Shown here: positions 7,463 through 14,936 of the stretch, piece after piece
Layout: every line of letters begins with the position of its first letter
Numbering within the stretch: position 1 is the first letter of the stretch
Source of the DNA: an uncultured Alistipes sp.
GTDB lineage: Bacteria; Bacteroidota; Bacteroidia; Bacteroidales; Rikenellaceae
Length of the DNA stretch: 27,067 bases
Assembly: GCA_910587675.1 (NCBI GenBank)
Contig: CAJUMU010000026.1
Location: 1-27,067 of the forward strand
Reading direction: 5' to 3'
The notes under the pieces: generated by a model
Database searches by the model: none
Seen by the model: only the letters and a program-made list of their open reading frames with translations
Told to the model about the DNA's origin: nothing
Program-made: the position numbers and the translations under genes

Positions 7463-7498
7463 GATTTGGAATGTGTTTTGCGGGACGCATTCCAAATC
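7463..7498 (+). promoter_or_regulatory. Perfect 11-bp hairpin just upstream of the bacterioferritin start
   Basis: GATTTGGAATG (7463-7473) and CATTCCAAATC (7488-7498) are exact reverse complements around a 14-nt loop. The 3' arm ends 8 nt before the ATG and is followed by TTTT. It may terminate the thioesterase transcript, act as an RNA leader, or be an operator palindrome. Confidence 0.6.
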
Positions 7499-7506
7499 TT
7501 TTCATT

Positions 7507-8010
7507 ATGGAAAACACCGAAAACAAGTATCAGAAGAGCATCGACATGCTCAATGACGCCGTGCGCAAGGAGATAGCCTCGTCGTTGCAGTATATGTATT
7601 TCCACGTTCATCTGGAGGATGCGGGTTACGAGTATCTGTCGCGTTATCTGCACAAAGTGTCCATTGCCGAGATGCGGCACATCGAGATGCTGGCCGAGCG
7701 TATCATGTTCTTGGAGGGCGACGTGGACATGAATCCCCACGAACCGACGCGGCAAATCACCGAGGTGGGCGACATGCTGAACTTCGCCATTAAGATCGAG
7801 CGTTCGACGATCGATTCGTACAGCGAATATTCGCGTATCGCGGCCGAGGCGGGCGATTCGGTCACGCATCGCATGTTTCAGAATCTGGCGGCCGACGAGG
7901 AGGAGCACCTCGACAATTTCCGCACCGAGTTGCAGAATCTGAAGGATTACGGCGAACTCTACCTCTCCATGCAGTCGGTGGCCCGAAGCAAGGAGATCGC
8001 GAAGAAATAG
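7507..8010 (+). CDS. bfr: Bacterioferritin
   Basis: 167 residues, a four-helix ferritin-like protein. The complete di-iron centre is visible: E22, E55-x-x-H58, E98 and E131-x-x-H134. The spacing equals E. coli Bfr (E18, E51/H54, E94, E127/H130) shifted by four. Met56 falls where the haem-ligating Met52 of Bfr sits, so haem binding at the subunit dimer interface is predicted. The protein oxidises Fe(II) and stores the mineral in a 24-subunit shell, limiting iron-driven oxidative damage. I chose the ATG at 7507; a longer frame from 7339 overlaps the thioesterase gene and adds a non-ferritin extension. The hairpin at 7463-7498 immediately precedes the start. Confidence 0.88.
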   Translation: MENTENKYQKSIDMLNDAVRKEIASSLQYMYFHVHLEDAGYEYLSRYLHKVSIAEMRHIEMLAERIMFLEGDVDMNPHEPTRQITEVGDMLNFAIKIERSTIDSYSEYSRIAAEAGDSVTHRMFQNLAADEEEHLDNFRTELQNLKDYGELYLSMQSVARSKEIAKK

Positions 8011-8031
8011 GCGCATTTCGTCGGCGGCGTG

Positions 8032-8062
8032 TTGCGCATACGGCCGATAATCGCTATATTTG
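8032..8062 (+). promoter_or_regulatory. Promoter of the glycosyltransferase gene
   Basis: TTG (8032-8034), a 20-nt spacer, then TATATTTG (8055-8062). The leader to the ATG at 8129 is about 60 nt. Confidence 0.65.
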
Positions 8063-8128
8063 TAAAAGCGCTCGTACGGAGACGTGTACGGGCGCCTTTT
8101 GTTTGTATACGGTAAATGCCTCTTTAAG

Positions 8129-9253
8129 ATGAAGATAGTCGTTCTCGGCCCCGCGCATCCCTATCGGGGCGGACTGGCCTCGATAATGGAGACGATGGCA
8201 CGCGAATATATGCGTCGCGGCCACGAGGTCGCCATATATACGTTCCGCGTGCAGTACCCCTCGTTGCTTTTTCCCGGGAAGAGCCAGTACGTCGACGCCC
8301 CCGCGCCCGACGATCTGCATATCGAACGGGTGGTGAATACGGTGAACCCCTTGAATTGGATCGCCGTCGGACGTCGTCTGCGCCGCGAACGTCCCGACAT
8401 GGTGTTGATGAAGTATTGGACGCCTTTCATGGCTCCCTGCTTCGGCGCCATAGCGCGTATTGCTCGGGGCAACGGCGTGACGCGGGTCATTTGCCAGATC
8501 GACAATGTCGAGCCTCACGAACATCATATAGTCGACCGCCCGTTCAACCGCTACTTCTTGGGAGCGGTGGACGGCTTCGTCTATATGTCGGAGCAGGTGC
8601 ACGGCGAACTGAAGGCCTACACCTCGGCGCCGATGCTCTTTTCGCCCCATCCCATGTTCGAGAACTTCGGCGAGGCTGTGGACAGGGCCGAGGCGTGCCG
8701 ACGTCTGGGGCTCGATCCCGACATCCGTTACATGCTCTTTTTCGGACTCATACGCGATTACAAGGGGCTCGATCTGCTGCTGCGCGCTTGGGCCTCGGCG
8801 CGTCCCGAGGGGTATAGGCTGATAGTGGCGGGGGAGTTCTATGCTTCGCGCGAGAAGTATGTGTCGCTCATCGACGAATCGGGATTGCGAGACGAGGTGG
8901 CGTTGCACGACCGCTTCATTCCCGACGAGGAGGTGAGATACTACTTCTCGGCGGCCGACTGCCTCGTTCTGCCGTACCGTTCGGCTACGCAGAGCGGCGT
9001 GACGCAGATAGCCTACAACTTTTCGCTGCCGATGATCGTGACCGACGTGGGCGGCCTGCCCGAGATCGTGCCCGACGGGCGTACGGGACTCGTATGCGCT
9101 CCTACCGCGGAAGGTATCGCCGATGCGTTGCGGCGCGTCCGCGAGGTCGGCACGCTGCGGCGTCTGCGCGACAATTTCGCCGAGGAGCGGAAACGTTTCT
9201 CGTGGGGCGCGATGTGCGATAGGCTGACCGAGGTGCTGGAGATGACGCGGTAA
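8129..9253 (+). CDS. Glycosyltransferase family 4
   Basis: 374 residues with the GT-B layout. The N-terminal domain begins KIVVLGPAHPYRGGLAS, with the Gly-rich loop contacting the acceptor or phosphate. The C-terminal domain has MLFFGLIRDYKGLDLLLRA and DCLVLPYRSATQSGVTQIA, then TDVGGLPEIVPDGRTGLV, the nucleotide-sugar binding part of GT4. The enzyme should transfer a sugar from an NDP-sugar with retention, probably for cell-surface glycan. Donor and acceptor cannot be read from the sequence, and no other glycan genes flank it. I chose the ATG at 8129, where the GT4 N-terminus begins. The frame from 8084 adds 15 residues that fit less well. Confidence 0.87.
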   Translation: MKIVVLGPAHPYRGGLASIMETMAREYMRRGHEVAIYTFRVQYPSLLFPGKSQYVDAPAPDDLHIERVVNTVNPLNWIAVGRRLRRERPDMVLMKYWTPFMAPCFGAIARIARGNGVTRVICQIDNVEPHEHHIVDRPFNRYFLGAVDGFVYMSEQVHGELKAYTSAPMLFSPHPMFENFGEAVDRAEACRRLGLDPDIRYMLFFGLIRDYKGLDLLLRAWASARPEGYRLIVAGEFYASREKYVSLIDESGLRDEVALHDRFIPDEEVRYYFSAADCLVLPYRSATQSGVTQIAYNFSLPMIVTDVGGLPEIVPDGRTGLVCAPTAEGIADALRRVREVGTLRRLRDNFAEERKRFSWGAMCDRLTEVLEMTR

Positions 9254-9265
9254 AGCGTCGAAGCG

Positions 9266-9297
9266 TTTGCACGAGTCCTTTTTTATCATTACATTTG
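9266..9297 (+). promoter_or_regulatory. Promoter of era
   Basis: TTTG (9266-9269), a 20-nt spacer, then TACATTTG (9290-9297), 20 nt before the ATG at 9318. Confidence 0.65.
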
Positions 9298-9317
9298 TCG
9301 GTCATACAAATATATAT

Positions 9318-10199
9318 ATGCACCGAGCAGGATTCGTAAACATAATAGGCAACCCCAACGTCGGCAAGTCGACGCTTATGAACGCTTTGGTGGGCGAGCG
9401 TCTCTCGATCATAACATCCAAGGCCCAGACCACGCGCCACCGTATCATGGGTATCGTGAACGGCGAGGATTTCCAGATCGTATATTCCGACACCCCGGGT
9501 ATTCTGAAACCCTCGTACAAATTGCAGGAGTCGATGATGAACTTCGTCCGCGGCGCGGTGGACGACGCCGACGTCATACTCTATGTCACCGACACGGTGG
9601 AGCGGAGCGACCGTTCGGACGAGTTGATCGAGAGGATCAACCGCAGCGGCATACCCGTCATTACGGTAATCAACAAGATAGATCTCGCCGATCCGCAGAA
9701 GCTCGACGAGCTGGTCGACGCGTGGCACGCCAAGATGCCCGACGCGATGATCGTGCCCGTCTCGGCCCGCGAGCAGTTCAACATGAAAGGCGTGCTCGAC
9801 GCCATTCTGGAGCGTTTGCCCGAGGGCGAGGCTTTTTATCCGAAGGACACGCTGACCGACAAGACGCTGCGTTTCTTCGCTTCGGAGATCATCCGCGAAA
9901 AGATCCTGCTCAATTACGAAAAGGAGATCCCTTACTGCTGCGAGATCGAGATCGACACTTACAAGGAGGAGCCGACCATCGACCGCATCTCGGCCACGAT
10001 ATACGTCGCGCGCAACTCGCAGAAAGGCATCGTCATCGGTCACAAGGGCGAGAAGCTGAAGCGTGTCGGACGTGCCGCGCGCGAGGATATGGAGCGTTTC
10101 CTCGGCAAGAAGGTGTTCCTGCAACTCTTCGTCAAGGTGCAGGACGACTGGCGCGACAACGAGCGGCAGCTGCGCCGTTTCGGTTACGATCCGCAGTGA
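9318..10199 (+). CDS. era: GTPase Era
   Basis: 293 residues, the normal length. The GTPase domain has the P-loop GNPNVGKS (11-18), the switch I region QTTRHRI, G3 DTPG (58-61) and G4 NKID (119-122). The C-terminal KH domain has IVIGHKGEKLKRVG and ends VQDDWRDNERQLRRFGY. Era binds the 3' end of 16S rRNA and helps mature the 30S subunit. The start at 9318 fits the family N-terminus (HRAGFVNIIGNPN) and lies just after its promoter; a start at 9267 would sit inside the promoter. Confidence 0.97.
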   Translation: MHRAGFVNIIGNPNVGKSTLMNALVGERLSIITSKAQTTRHRIMGIVNGEDFQIVYSDTPGILKPSYKLQESMMNFVRGAVDDADVILYVTDTVERSDRSDELIERINRSGIPVITVINKIDLADPQKLDELVDAWHAKMPDAMIVPVSAREQFNMKGVLDAILERLPEGEAFYPKDTLTDKTLRFFASEIIREKILLNYEKEIPYCCEIEIDTYKEEPTIDRISATIYVARNSQKGIVIGHKGEKLKRVGRAAREDMERFLGKKVFLQLFVKVQDDWRDNERQLRRFGYDPQ

Positions 10200-10282
10200 C
10201 CGCTGTCGAAATAAAAAACGCATCTCCGACGTTTGTGAAGGCGGGGGGCAGCCCTGCGAAATATTAAAGAACAGGATAGCGA

Positions 10283-12292
10283 ATGCGAAAAGGCATCATA
10301 CGTACAATACTCACCGTCGTCGTGCTCACGGGCGCGTGGACGGCAAGCACGCAGTACAACAAGGAGTACTTTTTCCACATGGGCCGCCGCTTCATGATGA
10401 ACGACGACTATCAGGAGGCCATCCGCACGCTCAACGTGTTGCTGCGTTTCGACGAGGATGCTTACGAGGGTTATTTCCTGCGCGGCATCGCCAAATACAA
10501 CCTCGACGACCTGCTGGGCGCCGACGCCGACTTCTCGTCAGCTATCGAAAAGAATCCCGTATTCACCATAGCCTACACCTATCGCGCCATAACACGCTCG
10601 CGACTGGGTAATTACGACGACGCGCTGAAGGATTTCCACGAGGCGATAGAACTTCGTCCCGATCTGCCCGGGCCCTATTACAGCCGAGGCGTCACCCGCC
10701 TTCTGAACCAGCAGTTCGAGGAGGCGATATCCGATTTCGACATGTTCATCCGTCAGGAGAAGAAGGTGGCCGACGCGTACGTCAACCGCGGCGTATGCTA
10801 CCTCTATCTGAAAGATACGGTGCGCGCCTACGAGGATTTCGACAACGCGATAAGCACCAACCGCGAGGATCCCAACGGCTACAACCGTCGCGGCGCGCTC
10901 CGCATGCAGCAGAAACTATATGCCGAGGCGGAGAGCGATTTCGATACCGCGGTGAGATGCGATTCGACCTATCTGCTATCGTATTTCAACCGCGCGATGG
11001 TATACTCCAACACCGAGCGTCCGTTGCTCGCGCTGCGCGACTTCGACCGCGTCATAGAGCTCGATTCGACCAATGCGCTCACCTATTTCAACCGCGCCAT
11101 AGTCCGCTCGCAGATCGGCGACTACAATCGCGCGCTGGAGGATTACGACCGCGTGGCCGAATACTCTCCCAACAACGTGCTGGTATATTACAACCGCGCG
11201 ATGCTCTATACCCGAACGGGGCAGATACGCAACGCCATCGACGACTATACGCGGGCCATATCGCTCTATCCCGACTTCGCGAACGCATATCTCAACCGCA
11301 GCTATCTGCGCATGATGATGAACGATCCGTCGGGCGCGCGCGAAGACCGACAAACCGCCGAACGCAAGATCGCCGACTATCGTTCGCGTCTGAGCGACTC
11401 CACCTATTCGATATATGCCGACACGACGCAGAAGTTCGACAAGCTGCTGGCTTTCGACGCCAAGGTGTCGGAGGGCGGTTCGCTCGACCGCGTGGCGGAC
11501 AGCAATGCCGCGGGCGAGATGAACATGAAGTTGATCCCGCTGTTCAAGTTCACCCTCATGTATCCCGATTCGGCCACGGTGGCCCGCAATGCGCTCTACC
11601 ATGCGCAGCGCGTGGAGGATTTCAAGCGAAAGGTGGGCAATCCGCTGCTCGTGCTGTCGCGCGACGACACCAACATCGCGCCCGACTCGCTGGTGGTGAT
11701 GGGCAACGATTTGCAGCGACGCATGCGCGAGTCGGGCGGCGATTCATGGATCGTCCTGTTCCAGCACGGCATAACCCAGTCGCTCATAAAGCAATATACC
11801 AATGCCGTCAACACCTTGTCGATGGCCATCGAGGGCAATCCGTCGAATCCGTTCCTCTATATCAACCGTTCGACCACGCGCGCCGAGATGATCGACTTCA
11901 TATCGTCGATCGACAACTCCTACCAGCGCATAACCATCGACTCCGACCCCGCGAACCGCCTGCGCAACGCAAGTTCGCGCACGTACAATTACGACGACGC
12001 CATAGAGGATATCAACAAAGCCATAAAACTCTATCCCAACTTCGCATACAGCTATTACAACCGCGCCAATCTGCACGCCATCTCGAACGAGCTGCCCGAA
12101 GCGTACGACGACTACACCAAGGCTATCGAGCTGAATCCCGAGTTCGGCGAAGCCTATTACAATCGAGGGCTGGTGCAGATCTTCATGAAGGATACCCGCA
12201 AAGGGTGTCTCGATCTGTCGAAAGCGGGCGAGTTGGGAATCGAAAACGCTTACGAGGCGTTGAAACACTACACCGTAATCGAACACGATTAG
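10283..12292 (+). CDS. Exported tetratricopeptide-repeat protein
   Basis: 669 residues. A hydrophobic N-terminus (MRKGIIRTILTVVVLTGAW) looks like a signal peptide, so the protein is probably periplasmic or surface-attached. About ten consecutive TPR units fill residues 24-365, with the recurring pattern YxNRAxxxxxxGxYxxALxDYDRAIELxP. A region without repeats (about 370-490) follows, then three or four further TPRs (about 500-665). TPR arrays form scaffolds for protein-protein contacts; no catalytic domain is visible. The repeats are similar enough at DNA level to look like direct repeats. The MFS gene starts 28 nt downstream, so co-transcription is possible. Confidence 0.85.
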   Translation: MRKGIIRTILTVVVLTGAWTASTQYNKEYFFHMGRRFMMNDDYQEAIRTLNVLLRFDEDAYEGYFLRGIAKYNLDDLLGADADFSSAIEKNPVFTIAYTYRAITRSRLGNYDDALKDFHEAIELRPDLPGPYYSRGVTRLLNQQFEEAISDFDMFIRQEKKVADAYVNRGVCYLYLKDTVRAYEDFDNAISTNREDPNGYNRRGALRMQQKLYAEAESDFDTAVRCDSTYLLSYFNRAMVYSNTERPLLALRDFDRVIELDSTNALTYFNRAIVRSQIGDYNRALEDYDRVAEYSPNNVLVYYNRAMLYTRTGQIRNAIDDYTRAISLYPDFANAYLNRSYLRMMMNDPSGAREDRQTAERKIADYRSRLSDSTYSIYADTTQKFDKLLAFDAKVSEGGSLDRVADSNAAGEMNMKLIPLFKFTLMYPDSATVARNALYHAQRVEDFKRKVGNPLLVLSRDDTNIAPDSLVVMGNDLQRRMRESGGDSWIVLFQHGITQSLIKQYTNAVNTLSMAIEGNPSNPFLYINRSTTRAEMIDFISSIDNSYQRITIDSDPANRLRNASSRTYNYDDAIEDINKAIKLYPNFAYSYYNRANLHAISNELPEAYDDYTKAIELNPEFGEAYYNRGLVQIFMKDTRKGCLDLSKAGELGIENAYEALKHYTVIEHD

Positions 12293-12320
12293 TCCGGACA
12301 GTACAAACCTTAAATAAATT

Positions 12321-13673
12321 ATGACGCAAACTTACAAGAGACTCAACGATTCGGCCGCCATACGCTGGTCGGCGTTGGGCGTGGTCGCTTTCACCATGAT
12401 GGCCGCCTACTTCGTCAACGACGTGGTGGCTCCGTTGAAATCGATCCTCGAAAGCGACCTCGGATGGAGCAGCCGCGAATTCGGCTTTTTCACGGGCGCT
12501 TACAGTTTCCTGAACGTATTCCTGCTGATGCTCATTTGGGGCGGATTCATCCTCGACCGCTTCGGCGTGCGCTTCACGGGCAAGCTTGCCGCCATACTCA
12601 TGGTGGCGGGTACGGCTATGGAGTATTACGCCATGACGGCTATGGCCGACGCCACGGGCACCGTCCTGGGCTATAAATCGGGCGTTATGGTCGCTTCGGC
12701 GGGATACGCCATATTCGGCGTCGGCGCCGAGGTGGCGGGTATCACCGTCACCAAGATCATCGCCAAGTGGTTCCGAGGCAAGGAGATGGCCACTGCGATG
12801 GGCGTGCAGGTAGCATTGGCGCGCATCGGATCGCAGGCGGCATATTCGGTCGCCATTCCGCTGGCCCGCAACTTCAGTCTGACCACACCCGTAATGGTGG
12901 GCCTTATTCTGCTCGCGGGCGGTCTCGCGGCGTTCTTCGTCTTCTCGGTCATGGACAAGAAGCTCGACAGCCAGATCGAGGCTGCGCAGGACGGCGACTA
13001 CGAGAAGTTCTCGTTCAAGGATGTCGGCAGCATCCTCGGCAACACGGGATTCTGGCTCATAGCTCTGCTGTGCGTGCTCTTCTATTCGTGCGTGTTCCCG
13101 TTCCAGAAGTTCGCATCGGAGTTTTTGATGAACAAATACGCCATCGCCGAGAATCTGGCGGGCACCATAGCGGGATTGCCCGCGCTCGGGGCGTTGATCC
13201 TGACGCCCGTGTTCGGCGGATTCATCGACAAGCGAGGCAAGAGCGCCTCGATCATGGCTCTCGGCGCCGCGATGCTCATCTTCGTGCACGCCGTGTACGC
13301 CCTGCCTTTCGTCGACAGCGCCGCGGTAGCCATAGGCCTTATGATAATCCTCGGCATAGCCTTCTCGCTCGTGCCCTCGGCCATGTGGCCCGCAGTAGCC
13401 AAGATATTCCCGCAGCACCAGCTCGGAACGGCTTACGCGCTCATATTCTTCATTCAGAACATAGGCTTGTGGGGCGTGCCCAACCTCATCGGTTGGATTC
13501 TCGATACCTATTGCGTCGCAGGCAATGCGGGGGGGGGTAACGTTTACGACTATACGTTGCCCGAAATTACCTTCAGCTTCATAGCTTTGCTCTCGTTGGT
13601 GGTGGCTTTCCTGCTCAAGGCCGCCGACAAGAAGTACGGATACAAACTCGAAGAGCCTAATATCAAGAAATAG
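12321..13673 (+). CDS. MFS transporter, possibly phase-variable
   Basis: 450 residues with about twelve hydrophobic helices. The loop 2-3 MFS signature is GGFILDRFGVRFTG (about 74-87), with a matching loop 8-9 sequence (GGFIDKRGKS, 299-308). It moves a small solute across the inner membrane by ion coupling; the substrate is not evident. Residues 404-406 (GGG), in the loop before the last helix, are encoded by G9 at 13529-13537 followed by TAA. One extra G makes TAA an in-frame stop. One missing G gives a stop about 18 codons later. Either change removes the final helix and tail (about 44 residues), which would probably inactivate the carrier. A strong bidirectional hairpin follows the stop. 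Confidence 0.88.
   Translation: MTQTYKRLNDSAAIRWSALGVVAFTMMAAYFVNDVVAPLKSILESDLGWSSREFGFFTGAYSFLNVFLLMLIWGGFILDRFGVRFTGKLAAILMVAGTAMEYYAMTAMADATGTVLGYKSGVMVASAGYAIFGVGAEVAGITVTKIIAKWFRGKEMATAMGVQVALARIGSQAAYSVAIPLARNFSLTTPVMVGLILLAGGLAAFFVFSVMDKKLDSQIEAAQDGDYEKFSFKDVGSILGNTGFWLIALLCVLFYSCVFPFQKFASEFLMNKYAIAENLAGTIAGLPALGALILTPVFGGFIDKRGKSASIMALGAAMLIFVHAVYALPFVDSAAVAIGLMIILGIAFSLVPSAMWPAVAKIFPQHQLGTAYALIFFIQNIGLWGVPNLIGWILDTYCVAGNAGGGNVYDYTLPEITFSFIALLSLVVAFLLKAADKKYGYKLEEPNIKK
13529..13537 (+). repeat. Homopolymer G9 tract in the MFS gene (candidate slippage site)
   Basis: Codons GCG GGG GGG GGT AAC. The tract has the same length, register and following TAA as the two hsdS tracts, although this gene has core-chromosome composition. 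Confidence 0.85.
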
Positions 13674-13691
13674 CTCGCTGTTCTACACACG

Positions 13692-13733
13692 AAAAGAGGT
13701 CTTATGAAATTTTAATTTCATAAGACCTCTTTT
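13692..13733. terminator. Bidirectional terminator after the MFS gene
   Basis: A perfect 20-bp stem (13692-13711 with 13714-13733) with a 2-nt loop. The arms start with AAAA and end with TTTT, so it can work on both strands. Confidence 0.9.
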
Positions 13734-13826
13734 GTATTGCGGCTCTTCACCTCGCCCCGCGGAGGCTCGCTGTCGCTCTTCCGCAGGCTACGCTCACAAC
13801 CCATGCGAAGCGGGTAATCCACAAAT
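13734..13826. other. Spacer between terminators, unexplained
   Basis: GC-rich stretch of about 90 nt with short repeated words (GCTCGCTGTCGCTC, CCGCGGAGG) but no ORF or RNA gene that I can support. It could be a dispersed chromosomal repeat or a degraded remnant. Confidence 0.3.
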
Positions 13827-13862
13827 AAAAAACCTCGACAATCTTTCGATTATCGAGGTTTT
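13827..13862 (-). terminator. Terminator of the tRNA transcript
   Basis: AACCTCGA (13831-13838) pairs with TCGAGGTT (13853-13860), with an inner AATC/GATT extension. The A-run at 13825-13832 is a T-run on the minus strand, directly downstream of the Pro tRNA. Confidence 0.8.
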
Positions 13863-13869
13863 CGGTTAG

Positions 13870-13944
13870 TCGGGATGACTGGATTCGAACCAGCGACAAC
13901 ACGCCCCCCAGACGTGTACTCTAACCGGGCTGAGCTACATCCCG
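13870..13944 (-). tRNA. tRNA-Pro (anticodon GGG)
   Basis: The minus strand folds as a cloverleaf. The acceptor CGGGATG pairs with CATCCCG, the D-arm is TAGCTCAG..., and the T-loop is GGTTCGAATCC. The anticodon stem CACGT/GCGTG has one T-G pair around the loop CTGGGGG, giving anticodon GGG. The discriminator is A and CCA is not encoded. Confidence 0.93.
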
Positions 13945-13988
13945 AGTTTACAACCAAGGATCCCGAACGTGGGACAGATCCTTCGTCG

Positions 13989-14062
13989 TAGCGAGAGAGA
14001 GACTTGAACTCTCGACCTCATGATTATGAATCATGCGCTCTGACCAGCTGAGCTATCTCGCC
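13989..14062 (-). tRNA. tRNA with anticodon CAT (Met, or Ile2)
   Basis: The minus strand gives a cloverleaf: acceptor GGCGAGA with TCTCGCT (first pair G-T), D-arm GATAGCTCAGCTGGTCAGAGC, anticodon stem CATGA/TCATG with loop TTCATAA, T-loop AGTTCAAGTCT. CCA is not encoded. The 5' end lacks the unpaired C1 typical of initiator tRNA, so it is elongator Met or a lysidine-modified Ile2. It lies 44 nt upstream of tRNA-Pro and probably shares its transcript. Confidence 0.9.
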
Positions 14063-14192
14063 ATTTCCTAATTGCGAGTGCAAAGATAAGCGGTTTTTCC
14101 GATTATGCAAAATGTTTTGCGAAAAAATTACGTCCGAATTTGATTTTTCTTCGGCATAACATTTGCGATAATGCGCCTAAAATCTTGATACT

Positions 14193-14858
14193 ATGATTAC
14201 TGAGAGCAATTGGATGAAATTGGTAAGTTTGATTGCGGGCATCGCTTTGATGGTCGGAATATCGATCGAAGTGCTGACGGGCGACCACCGAACCTACTCG
14301 GAGTGGTACTTGTGGCTGCAATTTATCGTGTGCGTCGTCTTCATCATCGACTTTTTGGGCGAGATATCCTCGCGCCGCAAATCGAAACGGCACTACTTCA
14401 TAAACGTTCTGTTTCTGCTGATATCGATACCTTATCTCAACATCCTGCACTGGAGCGGCGTCGCGATGGGGCACGACCTCGCGGGCGCGGTGATGGCCCT
14501 GACCCTCATACGCGCGTTCGTGGCGATGGTGGTGGTCGTGAAGTGGATGATCGAAAGCCGCGTCAGCCGTATCTTCGGCGCCTACATCTTCACGGTGGTG
14601 TGCTTCACCTATCTCGCCGCGCTGATGTTCTATGATTACGAGGTGCTGGTGAACGACAAGCTGCACGGGTTCGGCAATGCGCTGTGGTGGGCGTGGATGA
14701 ACGTCACCACGGTCGGCGCGGCGATATTTCCCGTCACGGCCGTCGGCAAGGTGCTCGCCGTGCTGCTGCCCGGGCTGGGAATGATGTTTTTCCCGATCTT
14801 CACCATCTACGTCACCGATATTTATACGGCCAAGAGCGCCGATAAAAAGAAGGAGTGA
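14193..14858 (+). CDS. Voltage-gated K+ channel-like ion transporter with altered selectivity filter
   Basis: 221 residues with six hydrophobic segments at about 9-29, 38-55, 68-85, 97-120, 127-146 and 184-210. The pore loop NALWWAWMNVTTVGAAIFPVT (starting at 162) lies between the last two. This is the 6TM channel layout. The fourth segment has only one Arg and one Lys, so it is a poor voltage sensor. The filter reads T173-V-G-A-A-I instead of the usual TVGYGD, so K+ selectivity is doubtful. The hairpin at 14891-14920 could end its transcript. Confidence 0.8.
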   Translation: MITESNWMKLVSLIAGIALMVGISIEVLTGDHRTYSEWYLWLQFIVCVVFIIDFLGEISSRRKSKRHYFINVLFLLISIPYLNILHWSGVAMGHDLAGAVMALTLIRAFVAMVVVVKWMIESRVSRIFGAYIFTVVCFTYLAALMFYDYEVLVNDKLHGFGNALWWAWMNVTTVGAAIFPVTAVGKVLAVLLPGLGMMFFPIFTIYVTDIYTAKSADKKKE

Positions 14859-14889
14859 TTGGTTTTTAGACGTCTTTATACTATTTTTG
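14859..14889 (+). promoter_or_regulatory. Promoter of the CocE/PepX hydrolase gene
   Basis: TTG (14859-14861), a 20-nt spacer, then TATTTTTG (14882-14889), 47 nt before the ATG at 14937. Confidence 0.65.
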
Positions 14890-14890
14890 C

Positions 14891-14920
14891 AAACGGGATT
14901 ATAATCGTATAGTCCCGTTT
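14891..14920 (+). terminator. Hairpin in the leader of the hydrolase gene
   Basis: AAACGGGA (14891-14898) pairs with TCCCGTTT (14913-14920), with an inner ATA/TAT. It overlaps the predicted start of the hydrolase transcript, so it could end the channel transcript or shape the new 5' leader. There is only a weak T-run. Confidence 0.5.
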
Positions 14921-14936
14921 TGTTATCGGTAATCCT

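Noticed and set aside
10350..11310. Regular direct repeats that could suggest a CRISPR or satellite array
   Set aside because: The repeats are TPR codons (about 102-nt units, imperfect) inside an intact reading frame; there are no unique spacers or cas genes.
13901..13907. C-run inside tRNA-Pro as a further slippage tract
   Set aside because: It is only six Cs and is explained by the GGG anticodon loop.
13870..14062. tRNA genes as the attachment site of the integrase-bearing element
   Set aside because: The integrase is about 11 kb away with core genes between, and no tRNA fragment is repeated near 24720-24890.
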